This document shows, piece by piece, positions 20,364-29,806 of a DNA stretch of 63,541 nucleotides. A program made the translations under genes and the position numbers. Source of the DNA: Fidelibacterota bacterium (GTDB taxonomy: Bacteria > Pseudomonadota > Alphaproteobacteria > Rhodospirillales > Rhodospirillaceae); NCBI GenBank assembly GCA_947476065.1, contig CANJPG010000009.1, positions 1-63,541 on the forward strand, given 5' to 3'. How positions within the stretch are numbered: position 1 is the stretch's first letter; each line of letters begins with the position of its first letter. Below the pieces are notes generated by a model, which made no database searches, was not told where the DNA came from, and saw nothing but the letters and a program-made list of their open reading frames with translations.

Positions 20364-21307
20364 TCGTCAAGCGCGCCACTGCCGACAGCATCAAAGAAGC
20401 CGCGCGACTGCTGCGCAGCGGCGGGCTCGTCGCCTTCCCAACCGAGACGGTCTATGGCCTGGGCGCGGATGCCACCGATGGAAAAGCGGTTGCGCGCATT
20501 TTTGCCGCCAAGGGCCGGCCGTCGTTCAATCCGCTGATCGTGCATGTGGCGGAGACCGCCTGGGTCAAGCCCCTCGCCCACACCGACGCTTGGTTTGACA
20601 AGCTGGCCGCCGCGTTCTGGCCCGGGCCCCTGACGCTGGTGCTGCGCCGGCGCGCCGACTGCGCGGCGTCGCATCTGGTCTCGGCGGGGCTTGATACCAT
20701 TGCCCTCAGAATGCCAGATCATGCCGTGGCGCGTGGTTTATTGCGCGCAACTGAGCGGCCGCTGGCGGCGCCCAGCGCCAATGCATCAGGCACCATCAGC
20801 CCGACGCTCGCCCAGCATGTGGCGGACTCGCTTGGCGACAAGGTGGATATGATCCTCGACGGCGGGGCCTGCAAAGTGGGTGTTGAATCGACCGTGCTTG
20901 ATATTAGCGGAGAGGTTGCAGCACTCTTGCGCCCGGGTGCGGTCACCGCGGAACAAATTACCAGCGTCATCGGTCCGGTGGATCACGCCGCCGATGCGAA
21001 TGTGTCGGCGCTTAAGTCGCCGGGGCAATTGGCTTCTCATTACGCGCCAGGCCTGCCGCTGCGGTTGAACGCGCGCGATGCGCGCGCGGGAGAAGCATTG
21101 TTAGGATTTGGCGTGAGCCCGGGGGCCGCGCTCAACCTCAGTGTCCGCGGCGATCTGGTCGAAGCCGCCGCTAACCTGTTTGCCATGATGCGGGCCCTGG
21201 ACGACGCGCAGCGGTTCAAAGGCATGGCCGTATCACCCATTCCCGCAACGGGAATTGGCATCGCCATCAACGACCGCCTCAAACGGGCAGCCGCGCCAAA
21301 GCCTTAA
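20360..21307 (+). CDS. L-threonylcarbamoyladenylate synthase (Sua5/YrdC type)
   Basis: 315 residues: YrdC domain (about 1-200; LVAFPTETVYGLGADA, FAAKGRPSFNPLIVH) followed by a linker and a Sua5 domain (about 215-315; SPGQLASHYAP). It makes the threonylcarbamoyl-AMP used for t6A37 of tRNAs. It starts with GTG at 20360, overlapping the cysQ stop (GTGA). The two-domain length favours the name Sua5 over the short TsaC. Confidence 0.94.
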   Translation: MIVKRATADSIKEAARLLRSGGLVAFPTETVYGLGADATDGKAVARIFAAKGRPSFNPLIVHVAETAWVKPLAHTDAWFDKLAAAFWPGPLTLVLRRRADCAASHLVSAGLDTIALRMPDHAVARGLLRATERPLAAPSANASGTISPTLAQHVADSLGDKVDMILDGGACKVGVESTVLDISGEVAALLRPGAVTAEQITSVIGPVDHAADANVSALKSPGQLASHYAPGLPLRLNARDARAGEALLGFGVSPGAALNLSVRGDLVEAAANLFAMMRALDDAQRFKGMAVSPIPATGIGIAINDRLKRAAAPKP

Positions 21308-21377
21308 TGGCCCCCGTTGCGCTTGGCGCCTGCTTCCTCCATTTTAGCTGCGGTTTTTATACATAAGGTTCAGCCCC

Positions 21378-22796
21378 GTGCCGCTCGATCAGACTCTGCG
21401 CAACCACTTGGCCGATATCGTCGGCGCCGCCGCCTGCATCTCCGACGCCGACGCTATGGCGCCCTATGTGCACGAGGAGCGCGGCCTTTATCACGGCAAG
21501 CCGGCCCTGGTTCTGCGTCCCTCATCGACCGCGGACGTGGCCAAGATTGTCACCGCTTGCGCCGCGGCAAAAATGCCCATCATCCCGCAAGGCGGCAACA
21601 CCGGCCTATGTGGGGGTGCGACGGCCCACGAGGACGCCAGCGAAGTGATCCTCAATCTCGGCCGCATGAATAAAGTGCGCGCCATCGATCCGGTGAACTT
21701 CACCATCACCGTCGAAGCCGGCTGCATCCTGGCCGACGTCCAGCGCGCCGCCGAAGAGGTGGGCTGCCTGTTTCCCTTGAGCCTGGGTGCCGAAGGCAGC
21801 TGCCAGATCGGCGGCAATCTCGCCACCAACGCCGGCGGCATCAACGTTCTGCGCTACGGCAATGCCCGCGACTTGGTGCTGGGCCTGGAAGTGGTGCTGC
21901 CTGACGGGCGCATCTGGAACGGCCTGCGCGCTTTGGGCAAGGACAACACCGGCTATGCGCTGCGCCATCTGTTTGTTGGCGCCGAAGGCACACTGGGCAT
22001 CATCACTGCCGCGGTACTGAAGCTGTTCCCGCGGCCGGTTGAGCGCGCAACGGCTTTGTGCGCGGTCAATAAAATCGCGGATGCGACAACGCTGCTCAAT
22101 CGCGCGCGCGCCTTGTCCGGCGATGCGGTGACGGCCTTCGAGCTGATCCCGCGCATCGGCCTGGAGATGTGCATCAAGCATATCGCCGGCTGCAGCGATC
22201 CCTTGGACAAGCCGCATCCTTGGTACGTGCTGACCGAGTTTTCCAGCTCGCGGCCCGATGCGCGCATCCGCGCCAGCTTTGACCTGCTGCTGGAAACCGC
22301 CTTCGAGGAAGGCATCATCGTTGACGCCGTCATCGCCGAGAGTGTCGAGCAGCAAAAGAGCCTGTGGCGTATCCGCGAGTCCCTGCCCGAAGCGCAGAAG
22401 TTCGAGGGCGGCAGCATCAAGCACGACGTGTCGGTGCCGGTGTCGCAGGTACCGCGTTTCATCGCCGACGGCATGGCGGCGATTGCCCAACATTTCCCCG
22501 GCGCGCGGCCGGTGCCTTTCGGCCATCTGGGCGACGGCAATATCCACTTCAACATTTCGCAGCCTTTAGGCGACGACAAGGCCGCGTATCTGGCGAAATG
22601 GCACGATATGAACCGCGTGGTTCATGATATCGTCGTCGGCATGCAAGGTTCGATCTCGGCCGAACACGGCATCGGTATGCTGAAGGTCGACGAGATGAAG
22701 CACTACAAAGATCCGGTCGAACTGGATTTGATGCACCGCCTGAAGCAGGCCATCGACCCCGCGAATCTGATGAATCCGGGCAAAGTGCTTGACTAG
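21378..22796 (+). CDS. FAD-linked 2-hydroxyacid dehydrogenase (D-2-hydroxyglutarate/D-lactate type)
   Basis: 472 residues, VAO/PCMH flavoprotein. The FAD-binding core has PIIPQGGNTGLCGGA (about 74-88) and GGNLATNAGGINVLRYGNA (about 146-164); the C-terminal substrate domain has PFGHLGDGNIHFN (about 380-392) and SAEHGIGMLKVDEM (about 426-439) with the metal-binding His/Glu. Pattern and length fit D-2-hydroxyglutarate dehydrogenase-like enzymes; glycolate oxidase GlcD and D-lactate dehydrogenase are close alternatives. Start is a GTG at 21378. Confidence 0.88.
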   Translation: MPLDQTLRNHLADIVGAAACISDADAMAPYVHEERGLYHGKPALVLRPSSTADVAKIVTACAAAKMPIIPQGGNTGLCGGATAHEDASEVILNLGRMNKVRAIDPVNFTITVEAGCILADVQRAAEEVGCLFPLSLGAEGSCQIGGNLATNAGGINVLRYGNARDLVLGLEVVLPDGRIWNGLRALGKDNTGYALRHLFVGAEGTLGIITAAVLKLFPRPVERATALCAVNKIADATTLLNRARALSGDAVTAFELIPRIGLEMCIKHIAGCSDPLDKPHPWYVLTEFSSSRPDARIRASFDLLLETAFEEGIIVDAVIAESVEQQKSLWRIRESLPEAQKFEGGSIKHDVSVPVSQVPRFIADGMAAIAQHFPGARPVPFGHLGDGNIHFNISQPLGDDKAAYLAKWHDMNRVVHDIVVGMQGSISAEHGIGMLKVDEMKHYKDPVELDLMHRLKQAIDPANLMNPGKVLD

Positions 22797-23087
22797 CCGG
22801 CGACGTTTGTAAGAACCATTCGCATCCCCGTGCGTGGCTGTTACAAAACAACCTGTCCCTTTTTTAAGATAAAACTACCAAGAGGCGAACTTTTCAGCCT
22901 GGCGGTCGTTATTGCCCTTGTGAGGCGCTGCGCAGGGGGCGCTACCTATAGTAGAATTGCAACACCTTCAAATTGTTTACGTTTTCTGCATTTGCCGAGC
23001 TTGCAGGCGAAGCGCGACCTCGCCATGGTTGCACCCAGGAGCAGGTGTGACGAAGCCCCTACCCGATCAACCCATCTGGAGTTCAAC
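22797..23087 (+). other. Long leader region of the OmpA-like gene
   Basis: A 291-base gap with no convincing protein gene. It contains a T6 run (22859-22864), an AT-rich block with the -10-like sequences TATAGT and TAGAAT (about 22947-22957) and about 130 bases of untranslated leader before the porin ATG. No clear -35 box pairs with them. An upstream in-frame extension of the porin exists but lacks signal-peptide character. Confidence 0.4.
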
Positions 23088-24185
23088 ATGAAAAATCTCA
23101 AATTCGCACTTTTGGCGGGTCTCGCCGGAATGGCGATATCCTCGGCAGCTCAAGCCGAAGGCGGCTACTTTAGCTTCGGCGGCGGCTTCAGCCTGCCGTC
23201 AGATTCCACCATCGATATTCGCCGACCGCCCACGGGCGCGGCCGTCAGCACCGATGTTACATTCGACACCGGCTACATTCTCTCGGGCGCCCTCGGATAC
23301 AAGTGGATGGACAAGGGCCCCCGCACCGAACTCGAATTCAACTTCCGTGAATCGGGCATCAACGATATCGCAACGGCCGGCGCAACCGGCCGCCAGAAGG
23401 TGCTCGGTATCATGGGCAACTTCCTCTACGACTTCAGCCGCGACGCCTCATGGAACCCCTACCTCGGTGTTGGCGTCGGCCTCGGCCGCACCAAGTGGCA
23501 TCAGGTTCAGGGCAGCCGCTCGCCGACGTTCCCGGCCTCGACGCCTGTGTTCAACGACCGTGACAGCGCGTTGCAGTGGCAGGGCATCGTCGGTATCTCG
23601 CATCCGTTCAGCGCGATGACCGAAGGCTTTGTCGAATACCGCTACATCGGCACGCAGCAAAACAAGTTCGAAAGCGTTCCGTCTGGCTCCTTCGCCAGCC
23701 GTCACAACGATCGCAGCCACAACCTGCTGTTCGGCGTGCGCTTCAACTTCGGCGCGCCCGCGGAAAAGCAGGTCGTAGCAGCTGCTCCCCCGCCGCCGCC
23801 GGCTCCCCCGCCGCCGCCCCCGCCGCCGCCGGCTCCTCCTCCGCCGCCGCCGGTGCCGCAGAAGTTCCTGGTGTTCTTCGACTTCGACCGCGCCGCGCTG
23901 CGTGAAGATGCTCAGAAGATCGTGCAGGAAGCTGCCGACTACGCGAAGAAAAACGGCAAGGCCCGCATCACCGCAACCGGTCACGCCGATACGTCCGGCA
24001 CGCCGGCTTACAACCTTGCTCTGTCCGAGCGCCGCGCCAAGGCCGTCAAGGCCCAGCTGATCAAACTCGGCTACAAGGACAGCGAGATCGTCGTGATGTT
24101 CAAGGGTGAGTCCGAGCCGCTCGTCGCCACCGGCGACGGCGTCAAGGAACCCCAGAACCGCCGCGTCGAAATCGTGATGGAATAA
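23088..24185 (+). CDS. OmpA-family outer membrane protein
   Basis: 365 residues. Signal peptide (MKNLKFALLAGLAGMAISSA, cleavage after AQA), an 8-strand-like beta barrel (about 25-225), a hinge of about 30 residues that is nearly all Pro and Ala (about 230-262) and a C-terminal OmpA/MotB peptidoglycan-binding domain (FFDFDRAALREDA; ATGHADTSG; LSERRAKAVKAQL; NRRVEIVME). It ties the outer membrane to the cell wall. ATG 23088 has a TGGAG site about 6 bases upstream. A strong hairpin follows the stop. Confidence 0.93.
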   Translation: MKNLKFALLAGLAGMAISSAAQAEGGYFSFGGGFSLPSDSTIDIRRPPTGAAVSTDVTFDTGYILSGALGYKWMDKGPRTELEFNFRESGINDIATAGATGRQKVLGIMGNFLYDFSRDASWNPYLGVGVGLGRTKWHQVQGSRSPTFPASTPVFNDRDSALQWQGIVGISHPFSAMTEGFVEYRYIGTQQNKFESVPSGSFASRHNDRSHNLLFGVRFNFGAPAEKQVVAAAPPPPPAPPPPPPPPPAPPPPPPVPQKFLVFFDFDRAALREDAQKIVQEAADYAKKNGKARITATGHADTSGTPAYNLALSERRAKAVKAQLIKLGYKDSEIVVMFKGESEPLVATGDGVKEPQNRRVEIVME

Positions 24186-24191
24186 CGAAAA

Positions 24192-24219
24192 GCGCCGGCG
24201 GGATTAAATCCGCCGGCGC
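24192..24219 (+). terminator. Terminator of the OmpA-like gene
   Basis: Six bases after the stop, a perfect 10-bp stem GCGCCGGCGG/CCGCCGGCGC encloses an 8-base AT-rich loop and is followed by AATTTCGTC. The stem is strong; the T-run is short. Confidence 0.75.
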
Positions 24220-24245
24220 AATTTCGTCTGAGTGATTTGAGACAG

Positions 24246-24275
24246 CCGCCGCTTTCGGTAACACGAAAGCGGCGG
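24246..24275 (-). terminator. Bidirectional hairpin terminator
   Basis: A perfect 12-bp stem CCGCCGCTTTCG/CGAAAGCGGCGG with a 6-base loop starts directly after the TAA of the minus-strand exported-protein gene. On the plus strand it is followed by TTACTTTT. It can end transcription from both convergent genes. Confidence 0.7.
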
Positions 24276-24812
24276 TTACTTTTGGGGCATCGTGCTGCCT
24301 TGAGCCGCCACGCTGACAGTGCAGGTTTGCGGCTGATCCATCGAGACCAATACGCTGGCGTCGGCGACTGTGCTCAAGATTAGCGGGTCTTGTTCGAGGT
24401 TCCAGAATACCGTCCAGGACCTGCCGCAGAAACCGTCGGGATCTTCGGCGCGGCTAAGGCCGGCGGCGTTGGCCAGCTCGGTGATATGTTTATTGAGCGC
24501 ATTCTGGCCGCCGCCGCTGCGCTGGAAATAGCTAGTGATGCGCCCGCCGGCGTTCACAAGGTCGGTGCGGAAATGTTCGACGAAGGTGTTGTAAGCCGCC
24601 TGCTGATTGCACGACAGCGCGGCGACCATGAGGCGGCTTTGCAAATGGCGCAAGCGAAAGGCGGCGGCTTCATCGTGCGAAGCGCAGGCCATGATGTCGC
24701 CGGCCGAAGCAACCGAGGGCGCTGCGAGCGCCAGGGCCGCCACGACAGCCAGCGCCACACGTTTCGCGCGGCCAGTCTGTACCGGGCCGCTCTGTGCCGC
24801 TCTGCATTTCAT
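24276..24812 (-). CDS. Exported protein of unknown function (178 aa)
   Basis: 178 residues with a basic N-terminus and a hydrophobic stretch (VALAVVAALALAAPSVASAG, about 19-38) that fits a Sec signal peptide cleaved near ASA. The mature part is about 140 residues with four Cys (in MACASHD, ALSCNQQ, GFCGRSW and QTCTVSV), which could form two disulfides in the periplasm. ATG 24812 has a GAGGGGG ribosome site 5 bases upstream. I do not recognise the family. It is divergent from lptF. Confidence 0.75.
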   Translation of the reverse strand: MKCRAAQSGPVQTGRAKRVALAVVAALALAAPSVASAGDIMACASHDEAAAFRLRHLQSRLMVAALSCNQQAAYNTFVEHFRTDLVNAGGRITSYFQRSGGGQNALNKHITELANAAGLSRAEDPDGFCGRSWTVFWNLEQDPLILSTVADASVLVSMDQPQTCTVSVAAQGSTMPQK

Positions 24813-24950
24813 GATTACCCCCTCGGTGTGAATTGCGCCTATTGTAAATCGGCGGCGGTTGACCGCAAAGACTTACATCATAAAGCGCAGGAGAAAGGCC
24901 GACCGCTTTTCACAGCCGCTTTTGCAGCCGGAACGCTATAATCCGCAACC

Positions 24951-26087
24951 ATGTCGGGAATCACGCGCTACATCTTCCGCCAATTGGCGCTCGGAACACT
25001 GCTGGTGGCGGTGGTGTTGGCTTTTGTGGTGTGGCTGACCCAATCCCTGCAGTTCCTGCAGTTTGTCATCAATAAAGGCTTGGCCATAGGCGCATGGCTG
25101 AAGCTGACCATGCTGCTGCTGCCGTGGTTCCTGTCGGTCATCCTGCCGGCGTCGCTCTTTCTCGTGGTCGTGTTCGTCTACAATAAGCTGACCATGGACC
25201 GCGAACTGGTGGTCGCACAGGCCGCCGGCATCAGCCGTTTAGGCCTCGCGCGTCCCGCATTGATGGGCGCCGCGGTGGCTGCGCTGGCGGGCTACGTATT
25301 GACGCTGCTTATCGTGCCGGCAGCCTTCCAGTCGTTCCGCACGCTGCAATGGACCATCCGCAACGACGTCTCACAAATACTTCTGCGCGAGGGCGCCTTC
25401 AACCAGGTGACGAAGAACCTCACCGTCTATGTGCGCGGGCGCGATCATAACGGTGACCTCTTGGGCGTAATGATCCACGACACACGGCAGGCTAATACGA
25501 GCATGACCATCATGGCTGAACGCGGCGCCATCGGGCGCAGCGAAGGCACGACCGGCGGCACGCGCGTGCTGCTGTTCAACGGCAGCCGTCAATCGCTCGT
25601 CCCCGGCACAGGCAATCTGTCGGTCTTGTACTTCGACAGCTATGCGCTAGATTTCGGCGCGCTCGAGAGCACGCCGGACAGCCGCTACGAGAGCAACCGC
25701 GAGCGCAGTACCTGGGCACTTTTGACGGCGGTGGAAGAGGAAGGCGTGTCGGCGCGGGTCGCCGTCCGCATGCGCGCCGAGGGTCATCAGCGCCTGGTCG
25801 AGCCGCTCAATTCGTTGGGGTTTACGTGCCTCGCCCTGGCTTTCCTTTTGACCGGCGCCTTCAGCAAGCGTGGCCAGACGCAGCGCATCGTCAGCGCCAT
25901 AATTGCCGTGGTCCTGGTCCAGTCCGCGGCGCTGGGCGCGGCCAATCTTGCCGGCAAAGACGCGTTATTCACGCCGCTGATGTATGTTGTAGCGTTGCTC
26001 CCCATAGCCGTGGGACTGTATATCATCGTAAAGCCCGGATGGCGGTTGCCCGACCGGAAACCCTTACGGCTCGCCTCCACCGCGTGA
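24951..26087 (+). CDS. lptF: LPS export permease LptF
   Basis: 378 residues, YjgP/YjgQ family: three N-terminal membrane helices, a periplasmic beta-jellyroll (about 125-265) and three C-terminal helices. The N-terminal ITRYIFRQLALGTLLVAVVL and the MDRELVVAQAAGIS coupling segment are typical of LptF. With LptG and LptB2 it extracts LPS from the inner membrane. lptD follows only 10 bases downstream; the lptG normally found between them is absent. Confidence 0.9.
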   Translation: MSGITRYIFRQLALGTLLVAVVLAFVVWLTQSLQFLQFVINKGLAIGAWLKLTMLLLPWFLSVILPASLFLVVVFVYNKLTMDRELVVAQAAGISRLGLARPALMGAAVAALAGYVLTLLIVPAAFQSFRTLQWTIRNDVSQILLREGAFNQVTKNLTVYVRGRDHNGDLLGVMIHDTRQANTSMTIMAERGAIGRSEGTTGGTRVLLFNGSRQSLVPGTGNLSVLYFDSYALDFGALESTPDSRYESNRERSTWALLTAVEEEGVSARVAVRMRAEGHQRLVEPLNSLGFTCLALAFLLTGAFSKRGQTQRIVSAIIAVVLVQSAALGAANLAGKDALFTPLMYVVALLPIAVGLYIIVKPGWRLPDRKPLRLASTA

Positions 26088-26097
26088 TTGATTGTTC

Positions 26098-28308
26098 ATG
26101 ATCTTGTTCCCTCCGTTTTGCGCCCCACTTTTCTGCGCGGGCCGTACCGCGCGGCTTATGTTGTCCACGTCGGTATTGGCCCTGGCTCTGGCGGCATCGC
26201 TGGCGGCCCATGCGGCCGACGTTCTGCCGGCGGCCGATGACTCGGCCGAGCAGACTTTGCTTCAGGCTGATGAAATCAGCTATGACGACTCCAGCAATAC
26301 CGTCGTCGCCACGGGCTATGTCGAGATCCAGCGCGGCGATCGTCTCTTGCTGGCCGACAAGATCGTCTATGACCGCACCAGCGATGTGGCCACCGCCACC
26401 GGCAACGTCTCGATCACCGACAGCAACGGCTCGGTGTTCTTCTTTGAAAGCATCCAGGTCGCAGGCGACCTGAAGGAAGGCCTGGCCTCTGAAGTGCGCG
26501 TGCTGCTGTCGGACAAATCGCGCATGGCCGGCCGGCTGATCCGCCGCATGCCCGACGGCACCAGCGAACTCGATAAAGCGGTGTATTCGGCCTGCGACAG
26601 CTGCAAGGGTGAGACGCCCCTCTGGCAGATCAAAGCCGAGCACGTGCGTTACGATCCCGAAGCCGAGATGGTGTATTACAACAACGCCTGGGTCGAGATC
26701 GCCGGCGTACCGGTGTTCTACACGCCTTATCTCGCCCATCCCGATCCCACCGCTGGCGCCAAGAGCGGCCTGTTGCTGCCAACCATCGGCGCCAGCCGCA
26801 ACTTGGGTGTGTCCTACCGCCAGCCCTATTACTTCCATATCGACGACGATAAAGACGCGACCCTGACTCCGCTTCTGACGACGGAAGCCGGCAAAGGCGC
26901 CATCGGCGAATACCGCCAGGACTTTCCGGCCGCCCGCATGCGCATCTTCGGCAGCTTGATGGCCAACGACCCGGATTTCAAAAAAAACCTGCGCGGCCAT
27001 CTTGATGCGACCGCGCGCTGGGACATGGACGAGAACTGGCGTAGCGGCACGGATATTCGGCTAGCCACCGACCGCACATATTTGCGCCGCTATAATTTCA
27101 CCGCACCAACATGGCTGACCAGCAATCTGTTCGCCGAGCGCTTCACGTCCAACAGCTATTTCTCGGCCAATGCGTATTATTTCCAGCGCCAGCGCATCGC
27201 TTCAGCGGCCGGATCGGTGCCCGGCGTCATTCCGCTGTTGAACTACAACTACACCAGCACGCCCGACGATCTGGGCGGCACCTGGACCGTCGACGGCAAC
27301 GGATTGGTGCTGCTGCGTGAAACCGGAAGCGACACAAGCCGCCTGTCGACACGCGTCGGCTGGAACCTGCCCTTCACCAGTTCATACGGCGGCGTCTACA
27401 CCTTCCGCGCCGGCCTGCGCGGCGACGGCTATTACGTGCGCGATCTGGTGCGCCCATCGCGCAGGGACGTTTTCACGGGAACCGCCGGGCGCGTGGTGCC
27501 GGAGACCTCGATCGAATGGCGCATGCCTTTCGTGAGTGACGGTTATGGTTTCCACCAGGTTCTCGAGCCCATCGTCATGGGTGTGGTCAGCCCCATCGGC
27601 GGCAACAGCGACAGCATCCCCAACGAAGACAGCTTGGATCTGGAATTCGACGACACCAATCTGTTCAGCATGCAGCGCTTTACCGGGCTCGACCGCGTCG
27701 AGAGCGGTGCCCGCATCAACTACGGCATGCACTGGGCGGCCTTCAACCGCACCGTCGGCACCGTCGATGCCATGATCGGCCAGGTCTACCGCTTCCATAA
27801 AGACGCGGCCTTCTCGGCGCTGTCGGGTCTGTCGGAACACTTTTCCGACTACGTCGGTCACATCGACCTGACGCCCAACCCTTACGTTTCGATGCAGTAT
27901 CGCTTCCGCTTCGACAAGGACACACTGGCCAGCCGGCGCAGCGAACTCAGCGCCGTGGTCGGGCCTGATCTTTTGCGTATCACCACAAGCTATATTTTCG
28001 TCAAGGCCAGCGGCACGCCGGCCAACCCCAACAGCACCGAGGAATTGTTCATGGCGCTGTCGAGCAAGTTCTCACAGAACTGGAGCGTGGTGCTCGGGCA
28101 TCGGCAGAATCTGGGCATCAACGGCGGAGCGATCCGCACGGACGTCGGGCTGACCTATGAAGACGAGTGCATGATCATCGGCCTCGACTTCGCGCGCGAT
28201 AACACCCAGGACCGCGACTTCAAAAAGGGCCTGGCCGTGGTCTTGCGCCTCAACCTCAAGACCATCGGCGACATCCGCTTCAATACCGATGTCGGCACGC
28301 AGCGCTGA
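26098..28308 (+). CDS. lptD: LPS-assembly protein LptD
   Basis: 736 residues. Signal peptide ending AAHA, an OstA/LptA-like N-terminal domain (LLQADEISYDDSSNTVVATG, about 55-75) and a C-terminal LptD barrel (about 290-736). A CDSC Cys pair (about residue 163) and a late Cys (YEDECMI) could form the maturation disulfide. ATG 26098 is chosen; ATG 26158 would still keep the hydrophobic core of the signal peptide, and neither has a clear ribosome site. Inserts LPS into the outer leaflet with LptE. Confidence 0.94.
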   Translation: MILFPPFCAPLFCAGRTARLMLSTSVLALALAASLAAHAADVLPAADDSAEQTLLQADEISYDDSSNTVVATGYVEIQRGDRLLLADKIVYDRTSDVATATGNVSITDSNGSVFFFESIQVAGDLKEGLASEVRVLLSDKSRMAGRLIRRMPDGTSELDKAVYSACDSCKGETPLWQIKAEHVRYDPEAEMVYYNNAWVEIAGVPVFYTPYLAHPDPTAGAKSGLLLPTIGASRNLGVSYRQPYYFHIDDDKDATLTPLLTTEAGKGAIGEYRQDFPAARMRIFGSLMANDPDFKKNLRGHLDATARWDMDENWRSGTDIRLATDRTYLRRYNFTAPTWLTSNLFAERFTSNSYFSANAYYFQRQRIASAAGSVPGVIPLLNYNYTSTPDDLGGTWTVDGNGLVLLRETGSDTSRLSTRVGWNLPFTSSYGGVYTFRAGLRGDGYYVRDLVRPSRRDVFTGTAGRVVPETSIEWRMPFVSDGYGFHQVLEPIVMGVVSPIGGNSDSIPNEDSLDLEFDDTNLFSMQRFTGLDRVESGARINYGMHWAAFNRTVGTVDAMIGQVYRFHKDAAFSALSGLSEHFSDYVGHIDLTPNPYVSMQYRFRFDKDTLASRRSELSAVVGPDLLRITTSYIFVKASGTPANPNSTEELFMALSSKFSQNWSVVLGHRQNLGINGGAIRTDVGLTYEDECMIIGLDFARDNTQDRDFKKGLAVVLRLNLKTIGDIRFNTDVGTQR

Positions 28309-28477
28309 TCCCACGCCCCGCGCCTAGCCCCAAGTCCCTGGGTTCATTACATAAATTCCAGATATCGGCGGCTGGTTTTCGCCGCAGTTCCCGCGTATCT
28401 TACGGCCCGCTGGTCCACCGCTCTGGTGGCGCGCGGCGCCGCCGCGACCGGCGGTGAATTTTTCGGCTGTGGTGACA

Positions 28478-29797
28478 ATGACTAAGCGCCTTTTCCGTTC
28501 CTTCTCGTTCCTCATGGCTGGCGCCCTTCTGGCTGTGGCCGGCGGGGTATCGGCCGCGCAGTTTCAAGCGCCCGCCGCCCTGGGACCGGCGCCGCAACCC
28601 GCGCCGACCGCGCAAGGCGGCATGACGATCGCCGCCGTGGTCAACGAAGACATCATCACGCTGTACGACGTGCAGTCGCGCATGAGCATGGTCATCGCCA
28701 CCTCGGGCCTCGAAAACACCGCCGACATTCAGCGCCGCCTGCTGCCGCAGGTGATCGACGTGCTGATCGAGGAACGCCTGAAGCTGCAGGAAGCCACGCG
28801 CCTGAAGATCAAGACCGGCGAGGCCGAGATTCGCCAGCAGGTCGAGCAGATCGAGCTGCGCAACAACATGCCGCCTGGCGGCTTCCGTACAATGCTGAAC
28901 GAAAAGGGCGTCGACATGAACGCCCTCTATACCCAGTTGGAGGCCGATATCAGCTGGGGCAAGGTCGTGCGCCAGTCTCTACAGAGCGAAGTCACCGTCA
29001 GCCCCGAAGAAGTCAACGTCGTGCTGGCCCGCGCGCGCGCCAACCAGGGCAAGGCCGAATACCTGGTGGCGGAAATTGCGCTGCCGGTCACCTCGACGGC
29101 GCAGGAGCCGGCGATGCGCGACATGGCCGCACGCCTGGTGCAACAGGTACGCGGCGGTACGCCCTTCCCCGCCCTGGCGCAGCAGTTCTCGCAAAGCCCG
29201 ACCGCGGCCCTGGGCGGCGATCTCGGTTGGATCGTGCGCGGCGAGCTAGAGCCGGAACTCGACGACGCGCTTGTGCGCCTTGAGCCTAATCAGGTGTCCG
29301 ACCCGGTGCGTACCGCCACGGGCTACCACGTCCTGCTGATGCGTGAGAAGCGCACCGCCGGCGCGCCGGATTCCCGCATGGCTGTCGTGACCCTCAACCA
29401 GATTTATCTGCCGACTGTCGGCAAGCGCGCCCTGCCCGCGGCCCGCATGACCCAGCTGAGCGATAGCATCAGCAAACTGACCTCCTGCGAGCAAATGGAC
29501 AAACTCGGCCAGGAACTCCAGACGCCGGGCTCGGGCGCCATCGCGCCGGTGTTCGTCGGCAGCCTGCCGCCCAAGGTGCGTGACATAGTGGTCGACCTGC
29601 AGCCAGGCAAAACCAGCCCGCCGATCGAAGTGGGCGGCGCGCGGCTGTTTCTGCAGGTTTGCATGCGCCGCGACGATACCGGCGTTCCGAGCGGCGACCA
29701 GATCATGTCGAATCTCGAGAACGAGAAGTTGCAGAACGTCGCCCGCCAGAAGCTGCGCGATCTTCGCAGGCAGGCGTTGATCGACATCCGCCTCTAA
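28478..29797 (+). CDS. surA: Periplasmic chaperone / PPIase SurA
   Basis: 439 residues. Signal peptide (about 1-27), SurA N-terminal domain (MTIAAVVNEDIITLYDVQSR, about 49-68), one parvulin-type PPIase domain (about 195-290; SPTAALGGDLGWIVRGEL) and a second, divergent C-terminal PPIase-like part. It escorts outer-membrane proteins such as LptD, whose gene lies upstream. ATG 28478 is chosen because it gives a regular signal peptide; an upstream Met at 28454 is possible. Confidence 0.92.
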   Translation: MTKRLFRSFSFLMAGALLAVAGGVSAAQFQAPAALGPAPQPAPTAQGGMTIAAVVNEDIITLYDVQSRMSMVIATSGLENTADIQRRLLPQVIDVLIEERLKLQEATRLKIKTGEAEIRQQVEQIELRNNMPPGGFRTMLNEKGVDMNALYTQLEADISWGKVVRQSLQSEVTVSPEEVNVVLARARANQGKAEYLVAEIALPVTSTAQEPAMRDMAARLVQQVRGGTPFPALAQQFSQSPTAALGGDLGWIVRGELEPELDDALVRLEPNQVSDPVRTATGYHVLLMREKRTAGAPDSRMAVVTLNQIYLPTVGKRALPAARMTQLSDSISKLTSCEQMDKLGQELQTPGSGAIAPVFVGSLPPKVRDIVVDLQPGKTSPPIEVGGARLFLQVCMRRDDTGVPSGDQIMSNLENEKLQNVARQKLRDLRRQALIDIRL

Positions 29798-29806
29798 GGC
29801 CAACCA

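Noticed and set aside
23784-23854. Repetitive CCG/CCC tract in the OmpA-like gene
   Set aside because: It encodes the Pro-rich hinge typical of alphaproteobacterial OmpA proteins and is not a mobile or CRISPR repeat.
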